Below, in pieces: positions 35,867 to 44,283 of a DNA stretch of 57,802 nucleotides. Below the pieces are notes generated by a model. The model searched no databases. It saw only the letters and a program-made list of their open reading frames with translations, and was not told the origin of the DNA. The stretch is taken from the NCBI GenBank assembly GCA_902618015.1, contig CACMYX010000007.1, forward strand, positions 1-57,802, in the 5' to 3' direction. The DNA comes from an uncultured Alphaproteobacteria bacterium (GTDB taxonomy: Bacteria > Pseudomonadota > Alphaproteobacteria > HIMB59 > GCA-002718135). Both the position numbers and the translations under genes were made by a program. Every line of letters begins with the position of its first letter. The stretch's first letter is position 1.

Positions 35867-36727
35867 ATGGGTAATGTAGGTTTCATAGGTGTTGGTTATA
35901 TGGGTTATGGGATGGCAAAAAATTTATTAAACAAACATAACTTATTTATTTTTGCTCATAAGAATAGAAAACCTATTAATAAATTATTAAAAATTGGAGC
36001 CAAAGAATTAAAATCATATAATGAGTTAGAAAATATGAAATTAGATTGTTTAATGATATGTGTAACTAATACACCAATTGCTATAAAAGTTGCTAATAAA
36101 ATAAAGAAATACTTAGACACCAAAACATTAGTTATTGATTTAACTACTCATAATAAAACTGGAGCTTCTCAAATGAATAAAATTTTTTTGTTAAAAAAAA
36201 TTAGCTACAATTTTTGTGGAGTAATGGGTGGTCCTGTTCAAAGTGAGCAAGGTATATTAGGTGGAATCTATGGTGGTAAGAAAAATGATTTTTTAAAATG
36301 CAAAAAATATCTTAATTCTTTTTGCAAATCAGTTTTTAATTTTGGTGATGTATCAAAAGCATCTTCCGCAAAATTATTATCAAACTTTTTGTCATTAATG
36401 ACTACTACTTCAGTTATTGAATTTTTTAAATCTGCTAAAAAACTAGATATAAATATAAAACTTTTGTGTGATGTAGCTAGATTAGGCTCTGGAAATTCAG
36501 GAGCTTTGGATAGAATTGCTAATAAAGCTATTAAGGGTAACTTTAAAGGATATGTATTTTCAGTAGATAATACTTATAAGGATTTAAATTATATAAATGA
36601 TCTTGTTTCTGAATTACCAAATGCAAATAAACTCTCTAAACTGGCGAAATCATTTTATAAAGAAGCTTCACAAAAAGGATTTGGTAACTTTCTTGTTAGT
36701 GAATTAATTGATAAAGATAAATACTAA
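35867..36727 (+). CDS. 3-hydroxyisobutyrate dehydrogenase-family oxidoreductase
   Basis: A 286-residue NAD(P)-binding protein with GFIGVGYMGYGMAKN at residues 5-19 and the catalytic lysine in ASSAKLLSNFLS. It is a different branch from the YihU-like reductase at 24460: the substrate motif is GVMGGPVQSEQGILGG. Members oxidise or reduce small beta-hydroxyacids. It ends immediately before the small membrane protein gene and 237 bases before dmdA. Confidence 0.85.
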   Translation: MGNVGFIGVGYMGYGMAKNLLNKHNLFIFAHKNRKPINKLLKIGAKELKSYNELENMKLDCLMICVTNTPIAIKVANKIKKYLDTKTLVIDLTTHNKTGASQMNKIFLLKKISYNFCGVMGGPVQSEQGILGGIYGGKKNDFLKCKKYLNSFCKSVFNFGDVSKASSAKLLSNFLSLMTTTSVIEFFKSAKKLDINIKLLCDVARLGSGNSGALDRIANKAIKGNFKGYVFSVDNTYKDLNYINDLVSELPNANKLSKLAKSFYKEASQKGFGNFLVSELIDKDKY

Positions 36728-36898
36728 ATGGACACTTTAATACCAATTATATACATGATTGGTGTCCTTTTGTTAGTGCTTCCTTCTTTTTTAAGTTCTA
36801 ATAGTAATTTAAAAAATTTTTTTACAAACTTGTCTATTTGGATAGCAATTATATTAGTAGTTTTGACATTTTATTTTACCTATCATTATTTTATTTAA
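36728..36898 (+). CDS. Small two-segment membrane protein (56 residues)
   Basis: An open frame starting with ATG directly after the TAA of the dehydrogenase gene. The 56-residue product has two hydrophobic segments, residues 4-22 and about 36-53, separated by SSNSNLKNFFTNLS. The junction TACTAAATG suggests translational coupling. I do not recognise a family; two-helix N-terminal pieces like this sometimes precede membrane proteases or accompany transporters. Confidence 0.6.
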   Translation: MDTLIPIIYMIGVLLLVLPSFLSSNSNLKNFFTNLSIWIAIILVVLTFYFTYHYFI

Positions 36899-36909
36899 TC
36901 ATTAAAGAG

Positions 36910-36926
36910 ATTTAATCTAATTAAAT
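36910..36926. repeat. Inverted repeat upstream of dmdA
   Basis: ATTTAAT (36910-36916) and ATTAAAT (36920-36926) form a perfect seven-base inverted repeat around CTA, 38 bases before the dmdA ATG. It could be an operator for dmdA, but AT-rich palindromes arise easily in this genome. Confidence 0.35.
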
Positions 36927-36964
36927 GTAGACTAAACTCTAACAAATATCTATACGAGGACTTC

Positions 36965-38074
36965 ATGTCTAATCAATATATTGCCAAATCAAGAAGATTA
37001 AGAAGTACAATATATTCTTCACGAATTGAAAATCAGGGAGTTACTTCTTATACCGTATATAATCATATGCTTCTTCCAGCTGGTTTTCAAGAAGGCCTTG
37101 AAGAAACATATGAGCATTTAAAAAATCATGTTCAGATTTGGGATGTTGCAGCAGAGAGACAAATAGAAATTAAAGGTAAGGATTCGTATCAATTAGTTCA
37201 ATTAATGACTTGCAGAGATTTAAGTAAGGCTAAAGATGGTAAATGTTATTACTGCCCAATTATTGATGAAAACGGAGGCATGATTAATGATCCAGTTATA
37301 CTAAAATTTAATAATGAAAAATGGTGGATTTCAATTGCTGACTCTGATGTTTTATTATTTGCTAAAGGTCTTGCTATAGGAAAAAAATTAGAAGTTTCAA
37401 TTTCTGAGCCAGATGTAAATATTATGGCAGTTCAAGGCCCTAAGGCTTTTAATTTGTTGGAAAAAATATTTGGTAAAGAAATTTTAGATTTAAAATTTTA
37501 TAATTTTAAATATTTTAATTTTAAATCTACTCAACATTTAATCGCTAGATCTGGATGGTCAAAACAGGGTGGTGTAGAAATTTATGTAGAGGACTCTAAA
37601 TCTGGATTAGCATTATACGATTTATTATTTGAAGAAGGTAGGGAATTTAATGTTAAACCAGGATGCCCTCATTTAATTGAAAGAATTGAAGGTGCTTTAC
37701 TCTCCTATGGGAATGACATGGATATAAATGATAATCCTTTAGAGTGTGGTTTAGAAAAATTTGTAAATTTAGATACAAATATTGAATTTCTTGGAAAAGA
37801 AAATTTAATAAAAATCCAAAACAGTGGAATAGAAAAAAAATTAATGGGTGTTAAAATTAATTTAGATAAAATAAACTTAAGATCAGCTATTAGTTTAACT
37901 AAAAATGATAAAATTATTGGTGAAATAAGATCTGCTGTTTTTTCGCCAAGATTTAATAAAGTAATTGGTATAGCGATGATTAATAAACCATATTTTTTTA
38001 ATAAAGGTAAATTTGACATATTAATTAATTCAAAGAAATATGTTGGAGAAATTTGTGATATTCCGTTTGAATAA
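36965..38074 (+). CDS. dmdA: Dimethylsulfoniopropionate (DMSP) demethylase
   Basis: DmdA transfers a methyl group from DMSP to tetrahydrofolate, giving methylmercaptopropionate; it has the GcvT fold. The 369-residue length matches the Pelagibacter enzyme. Blocks I recognise from it include [63 protein letters not shown] and [12 protein letters not shown]. These distinguish it from true GcvT, which this genome has separately at 1775. A ribosome-binding GAGGA precedes the ATG. Other DMSP demethylation genes (dmdB, dmdC, dmdD) are not nearby. Confidence 0.95.
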   Translation: MSNQYIAKSRRLRSTIYSSRIENQGVTSYTVYNHMLLPAGFQEGLEETYEHLKNHVQIWDVAAERQIEIKGKDSYQLVQLMTCRDLSKAKDGKCYYCPIIDENGGMINDPVILKFNNEKWWISIADSDVLLFAKGLAIGKKLEVSISEPDVNIMAVQGPKAFNLLEKIFGKEILDLKFYNFKYFNFKSTQHLIARSGWSKQGGVEIYVEDSKSGLALYDLLFEEGREFNVKPGCPHLIERIEGALLSYGNDMDINDNPLECGLEKFVNLDTNIEFLGKENLIKIQNSGIEKKLMGVKINLDKINLRSAISLTKNDKIIGEIRSAVFSPRFNKVIGIAMINKPYFFNKGKFDILINSKKYVGEICDIPFE

Positions 38075-38090
38075 GTTGTGACAGAAAATG

Positions 38091-38133
38091 TTCAGTTTAT
38101 AACTTTTGCATTAATCGATTAAGTTAAACTGAA
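38091..38133. promoter_or_regulatory. Bulged hairpin between dmdA and the EamA gene
   Basis: TTCAGTTTA (38091-38099) and ACTT (38102-38105) pair with AAGTTAAACTGAA (38121-38133): 13 pairs with a two-base bulge and a 15-base loop. There is no U run on either side, so it is not a standard terminator. It ends seven bases before the ATG at 38141 and could block or modulate ribosome access to that gene. Confidence 0.5.
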
Positions 38134-38140
38134 AAAGTTT

Positions 38141-39028
38141 ATGAATAACAATATAAAAGCAATTTTATTAACTGTATCAGGATCTTTTTTTGCAGTTTTA
38201 ATGGAATCATTAATTCGAAGTGCTCAATATGATTCAAATGTTTATACAATTGGCTTTTTAAGATTTTTTTTTGGTCTTTTAGTAATTTTTCCTTACTTAA
38301 TTAAAAAAAAATTTGTTCCATATAAAACAAAAAATTTAAAATTTTATTTTATTCGTGGAATATTTAATCTTCCCATGATGATACTTGGATTTGGTGCCTT
38401 ATTATATGTTCCCTTTGAACAATTTAAAGCTTTACATTTCTTGAGTCCAATAATTGTTGTTTTACTTAGTTTTATAATTTTTAGAGAGAAAATTTTTATA
38501 TATCGTATCTTAGCGCTAGTAATTGGTTTTATAGGAATGCTTATTATTGTTAGACCTGGAATTGTAGATTTTAATATTGGAACAATTATGATTCTAATTT
38601 CATTAACTTTCTGGTCTTTAATTATTATCGTATCTAAATTTGTCTCTAAAGATGATTCTCCTATAACAATGGTTACATATCAATATACTCTTATGACAAT
38701 TTTTGCTTTACCTCTTGCTATATATTTTTGGCAAATGCCTTCATTACAATCTTTAATTTTTGTTTTTATAGGTGCGATATCAGGTACAATTCTCCATCTA
38801 TCTTTAGCTTTGTCATATAAATATGCTGAATTATCAGTAACGCAACCAGTGTGGTTTAGTGGATTAATTTTTGGTTCTGCTTTTGGTTTTTTTGTCTTTA
38901 ATGAAACCCCAGATGTATGGACATGGATTGGGGGGATAGTTGTATTTTCATCAGTATTGCTTATAACTTATAATGAAAGAAGCAAAGATTTTAAAAAAAC
39001 TAAAAATATTGTTATTAATGGAAATTAA
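38141..39028 (+). CDS. EamA/DMT-family permease
   Basis: A 295-residue drug/metabolite-type transporter with ten predicted segments in two EamA repeats (roughly 5-135 and 145-280). It contains the family-like HFLSPIIVVLLSFIIFREK and LSVTQPVWFSGLIFGSAFGF stretches. Such proteins export or import small metabolites; here the position after dmdA hints at a DMSP-related or organic sulfur compound but proves nothing. The proximity of the bulged hairpin suggests post-transcriptional control. Confidence 0.85.
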   Translation: MNNNIKAILLTVSGSFFAVLMESLIRSAQYDSNVYTIGFLRFFFGLLVIFPYLIKKKFVPYKTKNLKFYFIRGIFNLPMMILGFGALLYVPFEQFKALHFLSPIIVVLLSFIIFREKIFIYRILALVIGFIGMLIIVRPGIVDFNIGTIMILISLTFWSLIIIVSKFVSKDDSPITMVTYQYTLMTIFALPLAIYFWQMPSLQSLIFVFIGAISGTILHLSLALSYKYAELSVTQPVWFSGLIFGSAFGFFVFNETPDVWTWIGGIVVFSSVLLITYNERSKDFKKTKNIVINGN

Positions 39029-39046
39029 TATTTAATTGAAAATTAT

Positions 39047-39967
39047 ATGATTACTAAATATAAATATTATGGAATGTGGCCTGTAGCCCCAACGCCTTTT
39101 CACAATAATGGCGAAGTAGATTATGAAGGTATGGAAAGAGTTTTGGATTGCATGGTTGATCAAAAAGTTCAAGGCATATGTATTCTAGCTAATTATTCTG
39201 AACAATTTTTACTTTCAGATGATGAAAGAGAAAAATTAACAAAACTTTGCATAAAAAAAATTGACGGAAGAGTTAAGACTATTGTTACAGTTAGTCATTT
39301 TGCAACTGATATTGTGCGTCCAAGAGCAGAGTTAGCAAAATCACTTGGAGCTGATATTATTATGATGATGCCGCCTTATCACGGTGCATTACTTAAAGGC
39401 AACGCAGATCAAATTTTTGAACAATTTGATGAAATTTCTAAGGTTGGGATACCTATAATGATACAAGATGCACCATTATCTGGAATTGAACTTTCAGTAC
39501 CTCTTCTTACAAAAATGATCAATGAAATTGAACAGCTAACATGTTTTAAAATTGAAAGTGCTAACGCAGCATCAAAAATAAGAGCTCTTATTAAAAATTG
39601 CAGTTCTAGATTAGATGCACCATTTGATGGTGAAGAAAGTATTACTTTATATGCGGACTTAGAAGCTGGAATTTCTGGAAGTATGAGTTCAGCTTTGCTT
39701 CCAGAAAAAATAGCTCCAGTAATTGATCATTTTTGGAATAATAAAAAAGATAAATCTGAAGAAATTTATAATAAGATTCTACCTTTAATAAATTTTGAAA
39801 ATAGACAATGTGGTTTCAGAGCTACAAAAACGGTAATGAAAGAGGGTGGAGTTATTAAATCAGATTTCTGCAGAAATCCAATTAAACCTTTAGATCAAGA
39901 TACAAAAAATTTATTATTAAATTTTGCTAAAAGATACGATTTACTTACTTATAAATGGGGCAAGTAG
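39047..39967 (+). CDS. Dihydrodipicolinate synthase/NAL-family lyase of unknown substrate
   Basis: A 306-residue DapA-like TIM-barrel protein. The Schiff-base lysine is in CFKIES near residue 168. However, the DapA signature T-T-G-E is replaced by ANYSEQF, and the catalytic tyrosine region reads IMIQDAPLSG, with Q-D where DapA has Y-N. So lysine biosynthesis is unlikely and the enzyme probably cleaves or dehydrates another 2-oxo acid. It begins 18 bases after the EamA permease gene, which might import or export its substrate. Confidence 0.8.
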   Translation: MITKYKYYGMWPVAPTPFHNNGEVDYEGMERVLDCMVDQKVQGICILANYSEQFLLSDDEREKLTKLCIKKIDGRVKTIVTVSHFATDIVRPRAELAKSLGADIIMMMPPYHGALLKGNADQIFEQFDEISKVGIPIMIQDAPLSGIELSVPLLTKMINEIEQLTCFKIESANAASKIRALIKNCSSRLDAPFDGEESITLYADLEAGISGSMSSALLPEKIAPVIDHFWNNKKDKSEEIYNKILPLINFENRQCGFRATKTVMKEGGVIKSDFCRNPIKPLDQDTKNLLLNFAKRYDLLTYKWGK

Positions 39968-40011
39968 TAAAATTTAATTGACAAATATTATTTAAAAATT
40001 ACTTATATCGA

Positions 40012-40530
40012 ATGCGTAGATTGTTTGAGGGACTTCTTGAAAGAGCAATGTTTTCAAGCAGATGGGCTTTAGCTCCTGTTTACGTTGCGCTATGTCTTAC
40101 TCTACTAGTTATTACATACAAAGTTATCGCGTTATTCATTTATGAAATTACACACTTAAGTGAATTAACCTTAAATGAACTTCTTGTATTTGTGTTGCAT
40201 ATTGTTGACTTAGCTCTTGTTGGAAATTTAGTTTTAATGGTAATTTTTGCTGGATACGAGAATTTCGTATCTAAAATAGATATCGCAAATCAATCTGAAG
40301 ATAAACCAGAGTGGATGGGTAAGCTTGATTTTTCAGGTTTAAAATTAAAGCTTATTGCCTCAATAGTAGCTATTTCAAGTATTGGCTTGCTAGAAGCTTT
40401 TATTGATGTAGGTTCGAAAACATCAGAAGAAATATACTTAATGATATTTATTCATGCTGTATTTATTTTATCAGGGTTAGTTATAGCAATCATGGATTAT
40501 ATTAGCGGAATTACCAAACATCATCCATAA
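40012..40530 (+). CDS. UPF0114 (YqhA-like) inner membrane protein
   Basis: A 172-residue protein with four membrane segments. RAMFSSRWALAPVYVALC near residue 12, HIVDLALVGNLVLMVIFAGYENFVSKI near residue 60, and WMGKLDFSGLKLKLIASIVAISSI match the family closely. Function is unknown; some relatives accompany ion channels. It lies 11 bases upstream of a nucleotide cyclase gene and close to MscS-type and K+ channels, so a role in ion balance is plausible. Confidence 0.88.
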   Translation: MRRLFEGLLERAMFSSRWALAPVYVALCLTLLVITYKVIALFIYEITHLSELTLNELLVFVLHIVDLALVGNLVLMVIFAGYENFVSKIDIANQSEDKPEWMGKLDFSGLKLKLIASIVAISSIGLLEAFIDVGSKTSEEIYLMIFIHAVFILSGLVIAIMDYISGITKHHP

Positions 40531-40541
40531 TAATATTATAA

Positions 40542-41828
40542 ATGAAACTTGATAAGTTTTTTGATGAAAAAACTATCATAGATTTAAGTTTTTTTAATTT
40601 CTCTAATGCTGTTACTGCTGCATATTACGCCAATAGAAACTTAGAAGTTCTCAGAGTAAATAAAAATTTTAAAAAATTTTTTCCTATTTTAAAAACTGTC
40701 AACAATATTCCCTTTACTAGTATATTAGAGCAGCTTGGAGTTGCAGATGAATATATTAAAAATTTTCAACAAAAATTAGAAAAAAATGGTTTTGTTATTA
40801 TTCCTAAAATAGAAATCAAAATTGATGATGAAATTAAGGTTTATTCATTACTATCTGCATATACTGAAAACAAAGATTTTCCTTTTTTAAATGGTATTCA
40901 AGGACAATTTGTTGATAGAACAGATGAGTATAATCTAAGAAGGGAAAAAGAGGAATTACTTGATCAAAAATTAAAAGATAGAGAATTAATTGAAGAAAAA
41001 ACTAAAAGATTAGAAAATATTGCAAATAGATTATCAAAATATCTTTCACCACAAGTATATAAGTCTATTTTTGATGAGGAAGAGTCAGGAAAAAAAACAA
41101 AGGAGAGTTATGTCAGGAAAAATTTAACCATATTTTTTTCTGATATTGTTAATTTTACTGATCTATCTGATTCATTAGAAGCAGAAAAACTTGCTTTAAT
41201 CTTGAATAATTATCTTAGTGAAATGAGTTTAATTGCAATAAATTCAAATGCTACGATTGATAAATTTATTGGCGATGCAATACTTTCCTTTCATGGTGCT
41301 CCTGAAACATTAGGAGATGAAAATGATGCTATTAATTGTATAAGGATGGCGTTGGAAATGAAAGAAAGAGTTGATGAGCTCCAATCATTTTGGATTAGAC
41401 AAGGCGTCAAAGATGGATTGAGAGTGAGATATGGTATTTCTTCTGGTTTTGCAAATGTTGGAGATTTTGGATCTAGCGTAATGAGTGATTATACAGCTAT
41501 AGGCTCTTCTGTAAATTTAGCCTCTAGATTACAATCTATTGCCCCTGAAAATGAAATTATAATATCTTATACAACATATAATTTAGTTAAAAATCAAATA
41601 AATTGTAAAGAGTATGAAGAAATAACACCCAAAGGTTTTGTTAGGCCTGTTAAAACTTACAAGGTAATTGATTTTAAAAACAATAAAAATAGCAAAACTA
41701 AAAATTCATATTCTAAAAAAGGAAACCATGTGGATATTCAAATATTTGATAGTTCTGACATGAAAGCTGCAATTAAAGAATTAAAAAAACTTCAAGAAGA
41801 TTTTAGTAAAGAAAATGGGGAAGAGTAG
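40542..41828 (+). CDS. Class III adenylate/guanylate cyclase with PAS-like sensor
   Basis: A 428-residue signalling enzyme making cAMP (or cGMP). The N-terminal 130 residues look like a PAS-type sensor ending in GQFVDRTDEYNLRREKEE, followed by a coiled-coil (about 130-165). The cyclase domain runs from about 195 to 380: metal aspartates D201 in FFSDIVNF and D245 in DKFIGDAIL, then the transition-state motif IGSSVNLASRLQ. No membrane segment is visible. It faces a cyclic-nucleotide-gated channel gene, which is the natural receiver of its product. Confidence 0.88.
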   Translation: MKLDKFFDEKTIIDLSFFNFSNAVTAAYYANRNLEVLRVNKNFKKFFPILKTVNNIPFTSILEQLGVADEYIKNFQQKLEKNGFVIIPKIEIKIDDEIKVYSLLSAYTENKDFPFLNGIQGQFVDRTDEYNLRREKEELLDQKLKDRELIEEKTKRLENIANRLSKYLSPQVYKSIFDEEESGKKTKESYVRKNLTIFFSDIVNFTDLSDSLEAEKLALILNNYLSEMSLIAINSNATIDKFIGDAILSFHGAPETLGDENDAINCIRMALEMKERVDELQSFWIRQGVKDGLRVRYGISSGFANVGDFGSSVMSDYTAIGSSVNLASRLQSIAPENEIIISYTTYNLVKNQINCKEYEEITPKGFVRPVKTYKVIDFKNNKNSKTKNSYSKKGNHVDIQIFDSSDMKAAIKELKKLQEDFSKENGEE

Positions 41829-41838
41829 GGGGTATACT

Positions 41839-43509
41839 TTATTTTAAAAAATTTATTATTGCATTCTTAATATTATCAACAAGATTTTTATTTTCATCTT
41901 TAGTTAATTGACTTTCATTTTTTTTCTTATCAAGTTTAAACTTTCTTTGAGCTAGAATATTTGCAACATAATCATACACATTAGGATTTTTAGAAAAAAT
42001 ATCTTTTATAATATCTTTGCTTACTTTTATTACTATACAAGGAGTTTCGGCTATCACATTAGCAGATCTTGGTTCACCAGTTAGAAGACTACCTTCACCA
42101 ACAAAATCTCCAACACCAAGTTTGGCTAAAAATACTTTATCTTTACTTTCATTATCTAAGTAAACTGATACTACTCCGTCATTTATAACGTAAAGAGAAT
42201 CTCCAGAATCATTTTGTTTAATAATATAATCGTCTTTTTCAAAATGAAGTCTTTCTGCATTTTCAGCAATTTCATCTAAATCTTCAGAATTTAAAGACAT
42301 AAAAATAGGAATTTTTTGTAGGAGAACTCTATTTTTTACTGACTCATTATAAGGATTAAATTCGCTAACCTGCCTTTTTTCAAAATCTTCTCTATTTCTA
42401 TTTGTATCAAGAGCATGCAGTCCTGTATCTTCTTCAAGTTTTCCATATAGTTTTCCAGCAGACATTTGAACTCCTGCGTGTCTTAAAGTTTTATGTATTT
42501 CCATCATAACACTATCTTGCATCGAATTTTTTAAAATCCTCTTTGTGCAATCAAAAGCAACAACAAATTCTAATCCAAATTCATTAGCTCCAATAAAACG
42601 AACCCACTGTAAATTTAATTGCTCTCTACCATCAACAGGTTTTGCTTTTTTAAGAGCATTATAAAGTAATTTTGAAATATTTTCTGGGTCATGAGATGGG
42701 TGAAAATATAATTTATTAAAAATATGGAAACCTTCACTCATTTTTTCTTTATCTTGTTTGCTCCAATTAGTTAAAATTGAATCTGCAACGATTTCATTTG
42801 GAATGATTACTTCAGTATTCTGAAATGTTCTTATTCTAGTACTTCTCCAGGTAATATTTTCTACATAACCTGTTTTATCATCAACAGTTATCCAATCATT
42901 AATAGCAAATGGTCTCTCAATATTTACAAAAATTCCTTTAATTAAATCTGATAAACTTGACTGCAGAGAAAGAGCAATGGCAGCAAAAACTATTCCACCA
43001 GCAGCAAGTATACTTGTAAGTTCTAAATTAAAAACAAACGATAAAACTAAAAATGATGGTATCGCAAATAATAAAAACTGAAAAAGAAATGTTATTATTT
43101 CAGGTATTGTTGTTCCTGATTTGTCGTTTAATGACAATACTTCATATTTATAAAACATCATTATGAATATTGATGGAATAAAATATAAAGTTATCAGTAA
43201 GATTTTATCTATAAGGTTGCTGATAGATTGATTAATTATTAAAAATTCCTTTTGAATAACTATATCATAAGAAAAATTTACCATTAGATATGATAAAATG
43301 GGAAGTATAATGATAGTAAATAATACTCGAGTAAATTTCTTAAATTTACTAAGTCGTATAACAGAGCCAATAATGAGTAGAGAAATGAGTATATATAAAG
43401 AATTTAAAGTAACTGCATTATTATAAAATAATAGAATGGATAAGATACATAAAAAGCATATTAAAATTATACTAATCTTAGAAAGTAGATAAAAAATGTT
43501 AATTTTCAT
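41839..43509 (-). CDS. MscS-family channel with C-terminal cyclic-nucleotide-binding domain
   Basis: A 556-residue membrane protein. Several membrane segments occupy residues 5-160. The MscS pore helix and beta domain follow: LAAGGIVFAAIALSLQSSL (169-187) then IKGIFVNIERPFAINDWI and GYVENITWRSTRIRTFQN. After about residue 390 there is a CRP-like cyclic-nucleotide-binding domain whose phosphate-binding cassette GEGSLLTGEPRSANV keeps the glutamate and arginine needed for ligand. This is the bCNG architecture described in some bacteria. It converges with the cyclase at 40542, stop to stop 10 bases apart. Confidence 0.9.
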   Translation of the reverse strand: MKINIFYLLSKISIILICFLCILSILLFYNNAVTLNSLYILISLLIIGSVIRLSKFKKFTRVLFTIIILPILSYLMVNFSYDIVIQKEFLIINQSISNLIDKILLITLYFIPSIFIMMFYKYEVLSLNDKSGTTIPEIITFLFQFLLFAIPSFLVLSFVFNLELTSILAAGGIVFAAIALSLQSSLSDLIKGIFVNIERPFAINDWITVDDKTGYVENITWRSTRIRTFQNTEVIIPNEIVADSILTNWSKQDKEKMSEGFHIFNKLYFHPSHDPENISKLLYNALKKAKPVDGREQLNLQWVRFIGANEFGLEFVVAFDCTKRILKNSMQDSVMMEIHKTLRHAGVQMSAGKLYGKLEEDTGLHALDTNRNREDFEKRQVSEFNPYNESVKNRVLLQKIPIFMSLNSEDLDEIAENAERLHFEKDDYIIKQNDSGDSLYVINDGVVSVYLDNESKDKVFLAKLGVGDFVGEGSLLTGEPRSANVIAETPCIVIKVSKDIIKDIFSKNPNVYDYVANILAQRKFKLDKKKNESQLTKDENKNLVDNIKNAIINFLK

Positions 43510-43543
43510 TTTGTAATTTTTACTATAAAGAATTTATATAAAA

Positions 43544-44281
43544 ATGAATTCATTTTCAAAGTATTTATTCGAACACTTACATTTTGGTCTTGAAGAGAAG
43601 GATTTTACATTAATTGAAAAAATTATATTCTTTCTCATTATATTGAACTGTGTTTTTGTTGTTATTGAGTCAGAAAAATTGATTTATGATCAATATAATC
43701 AACTCTTTGACTCAGCAAAACTTTTTTTTGGTATAGTATTTTTAATTGAGTATATTTGTAGGTTAATTGCCGTAGATCAAATTGATAAATTTAAAGGATT
43801 TAAAGGTAAGATAAAATATATTTTTACAGTACCTGCTCTAATTGATGCAATTGCACTTATTCCATTATTTTTAATCGGTATCAATGAAGGTTTCTTAGTA
43901 CGTTTGTTAAGAGCTATAAGGATATTTAGTATTCTCCGTTTTGGGCGCTTTAGTGAGTCAGTAGATTTTATACTTCATGCAATATATGATAGACGTCATG
44001 AATTAATATTCTCACTGCTGCTTACTTTAAGTTTAATGTTATTGTCTGCAACGTTACTTTATGTTGTAGAAGGGGATTTACAACCTGAAGCTTTTGGATC
44101 CATTCCAAGAGCTTTATGGGTTAGTGCTGCTGCTTTATTGTCCACTGGTTATGGTGATTATACTCCAATTACATTTTTAGGAAGATTTGCTGCAGTATGT
44201 ACTGCATTATTTGGAATAGGGGCGGTTGCTTTACCAGCAGGTATATTGGCTAGTGCTTTTACCGAGAGAAAAAGAAAATAG
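43544..44281 (+). CDS. Voltage-gated-type potassium channel
   Basis: A 245-residue six-segment ion channel. S4 carries spaced arginines in LVRLLRAIRIFSILRFGRF, and the pore has the K+ filter in STGYGDYTP near residue 205, with a final segment rich in alanine and glycine (LPAGILASAF). It lacks a C-terminal regulatory domain. It is divergent from the cyclic-nucleotide-gated MscS gene by 34 bases and ends two bases from the convergent cyclase-TPR gene. Confidence 0.9.
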   Translation: MNSFSKYLFEHLHFGLEEKDFTLIEKIIFFLIILNCVFVVIESEKLIYDQYNQLFDSAKLFFGIVFLIEYICRLIAVDQIDKFKGFKGKIKYIFTVPALIDAIALIPLFLIGINEGFLVRLLRAIRIFSILRFGRFSESVDFILHAIYDRRHELIFSLLLTLSLMLLSATLLYVVEGDLQPEAFGSIPRALWVSAAALLSTGYGDYTPITFLGRFAAVCTALFGIGAVALPAGILASAFTERKRK

Positions 44282-44283
44282 GA

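Noticed and set aside
36899..36964. SAM-type riboswitch before dmdA
   Set aside because: No SAM-II or SAM-V consensus elements are visible; only the short AT inverted repeat.
39978..40008. TTGACA with TTATAT as a promoter for the UPF0114 gene
   Set aside because: Spacer is 19 bases and the -10 ends only three bases from the ATG, so transcription would begin after the start codon.
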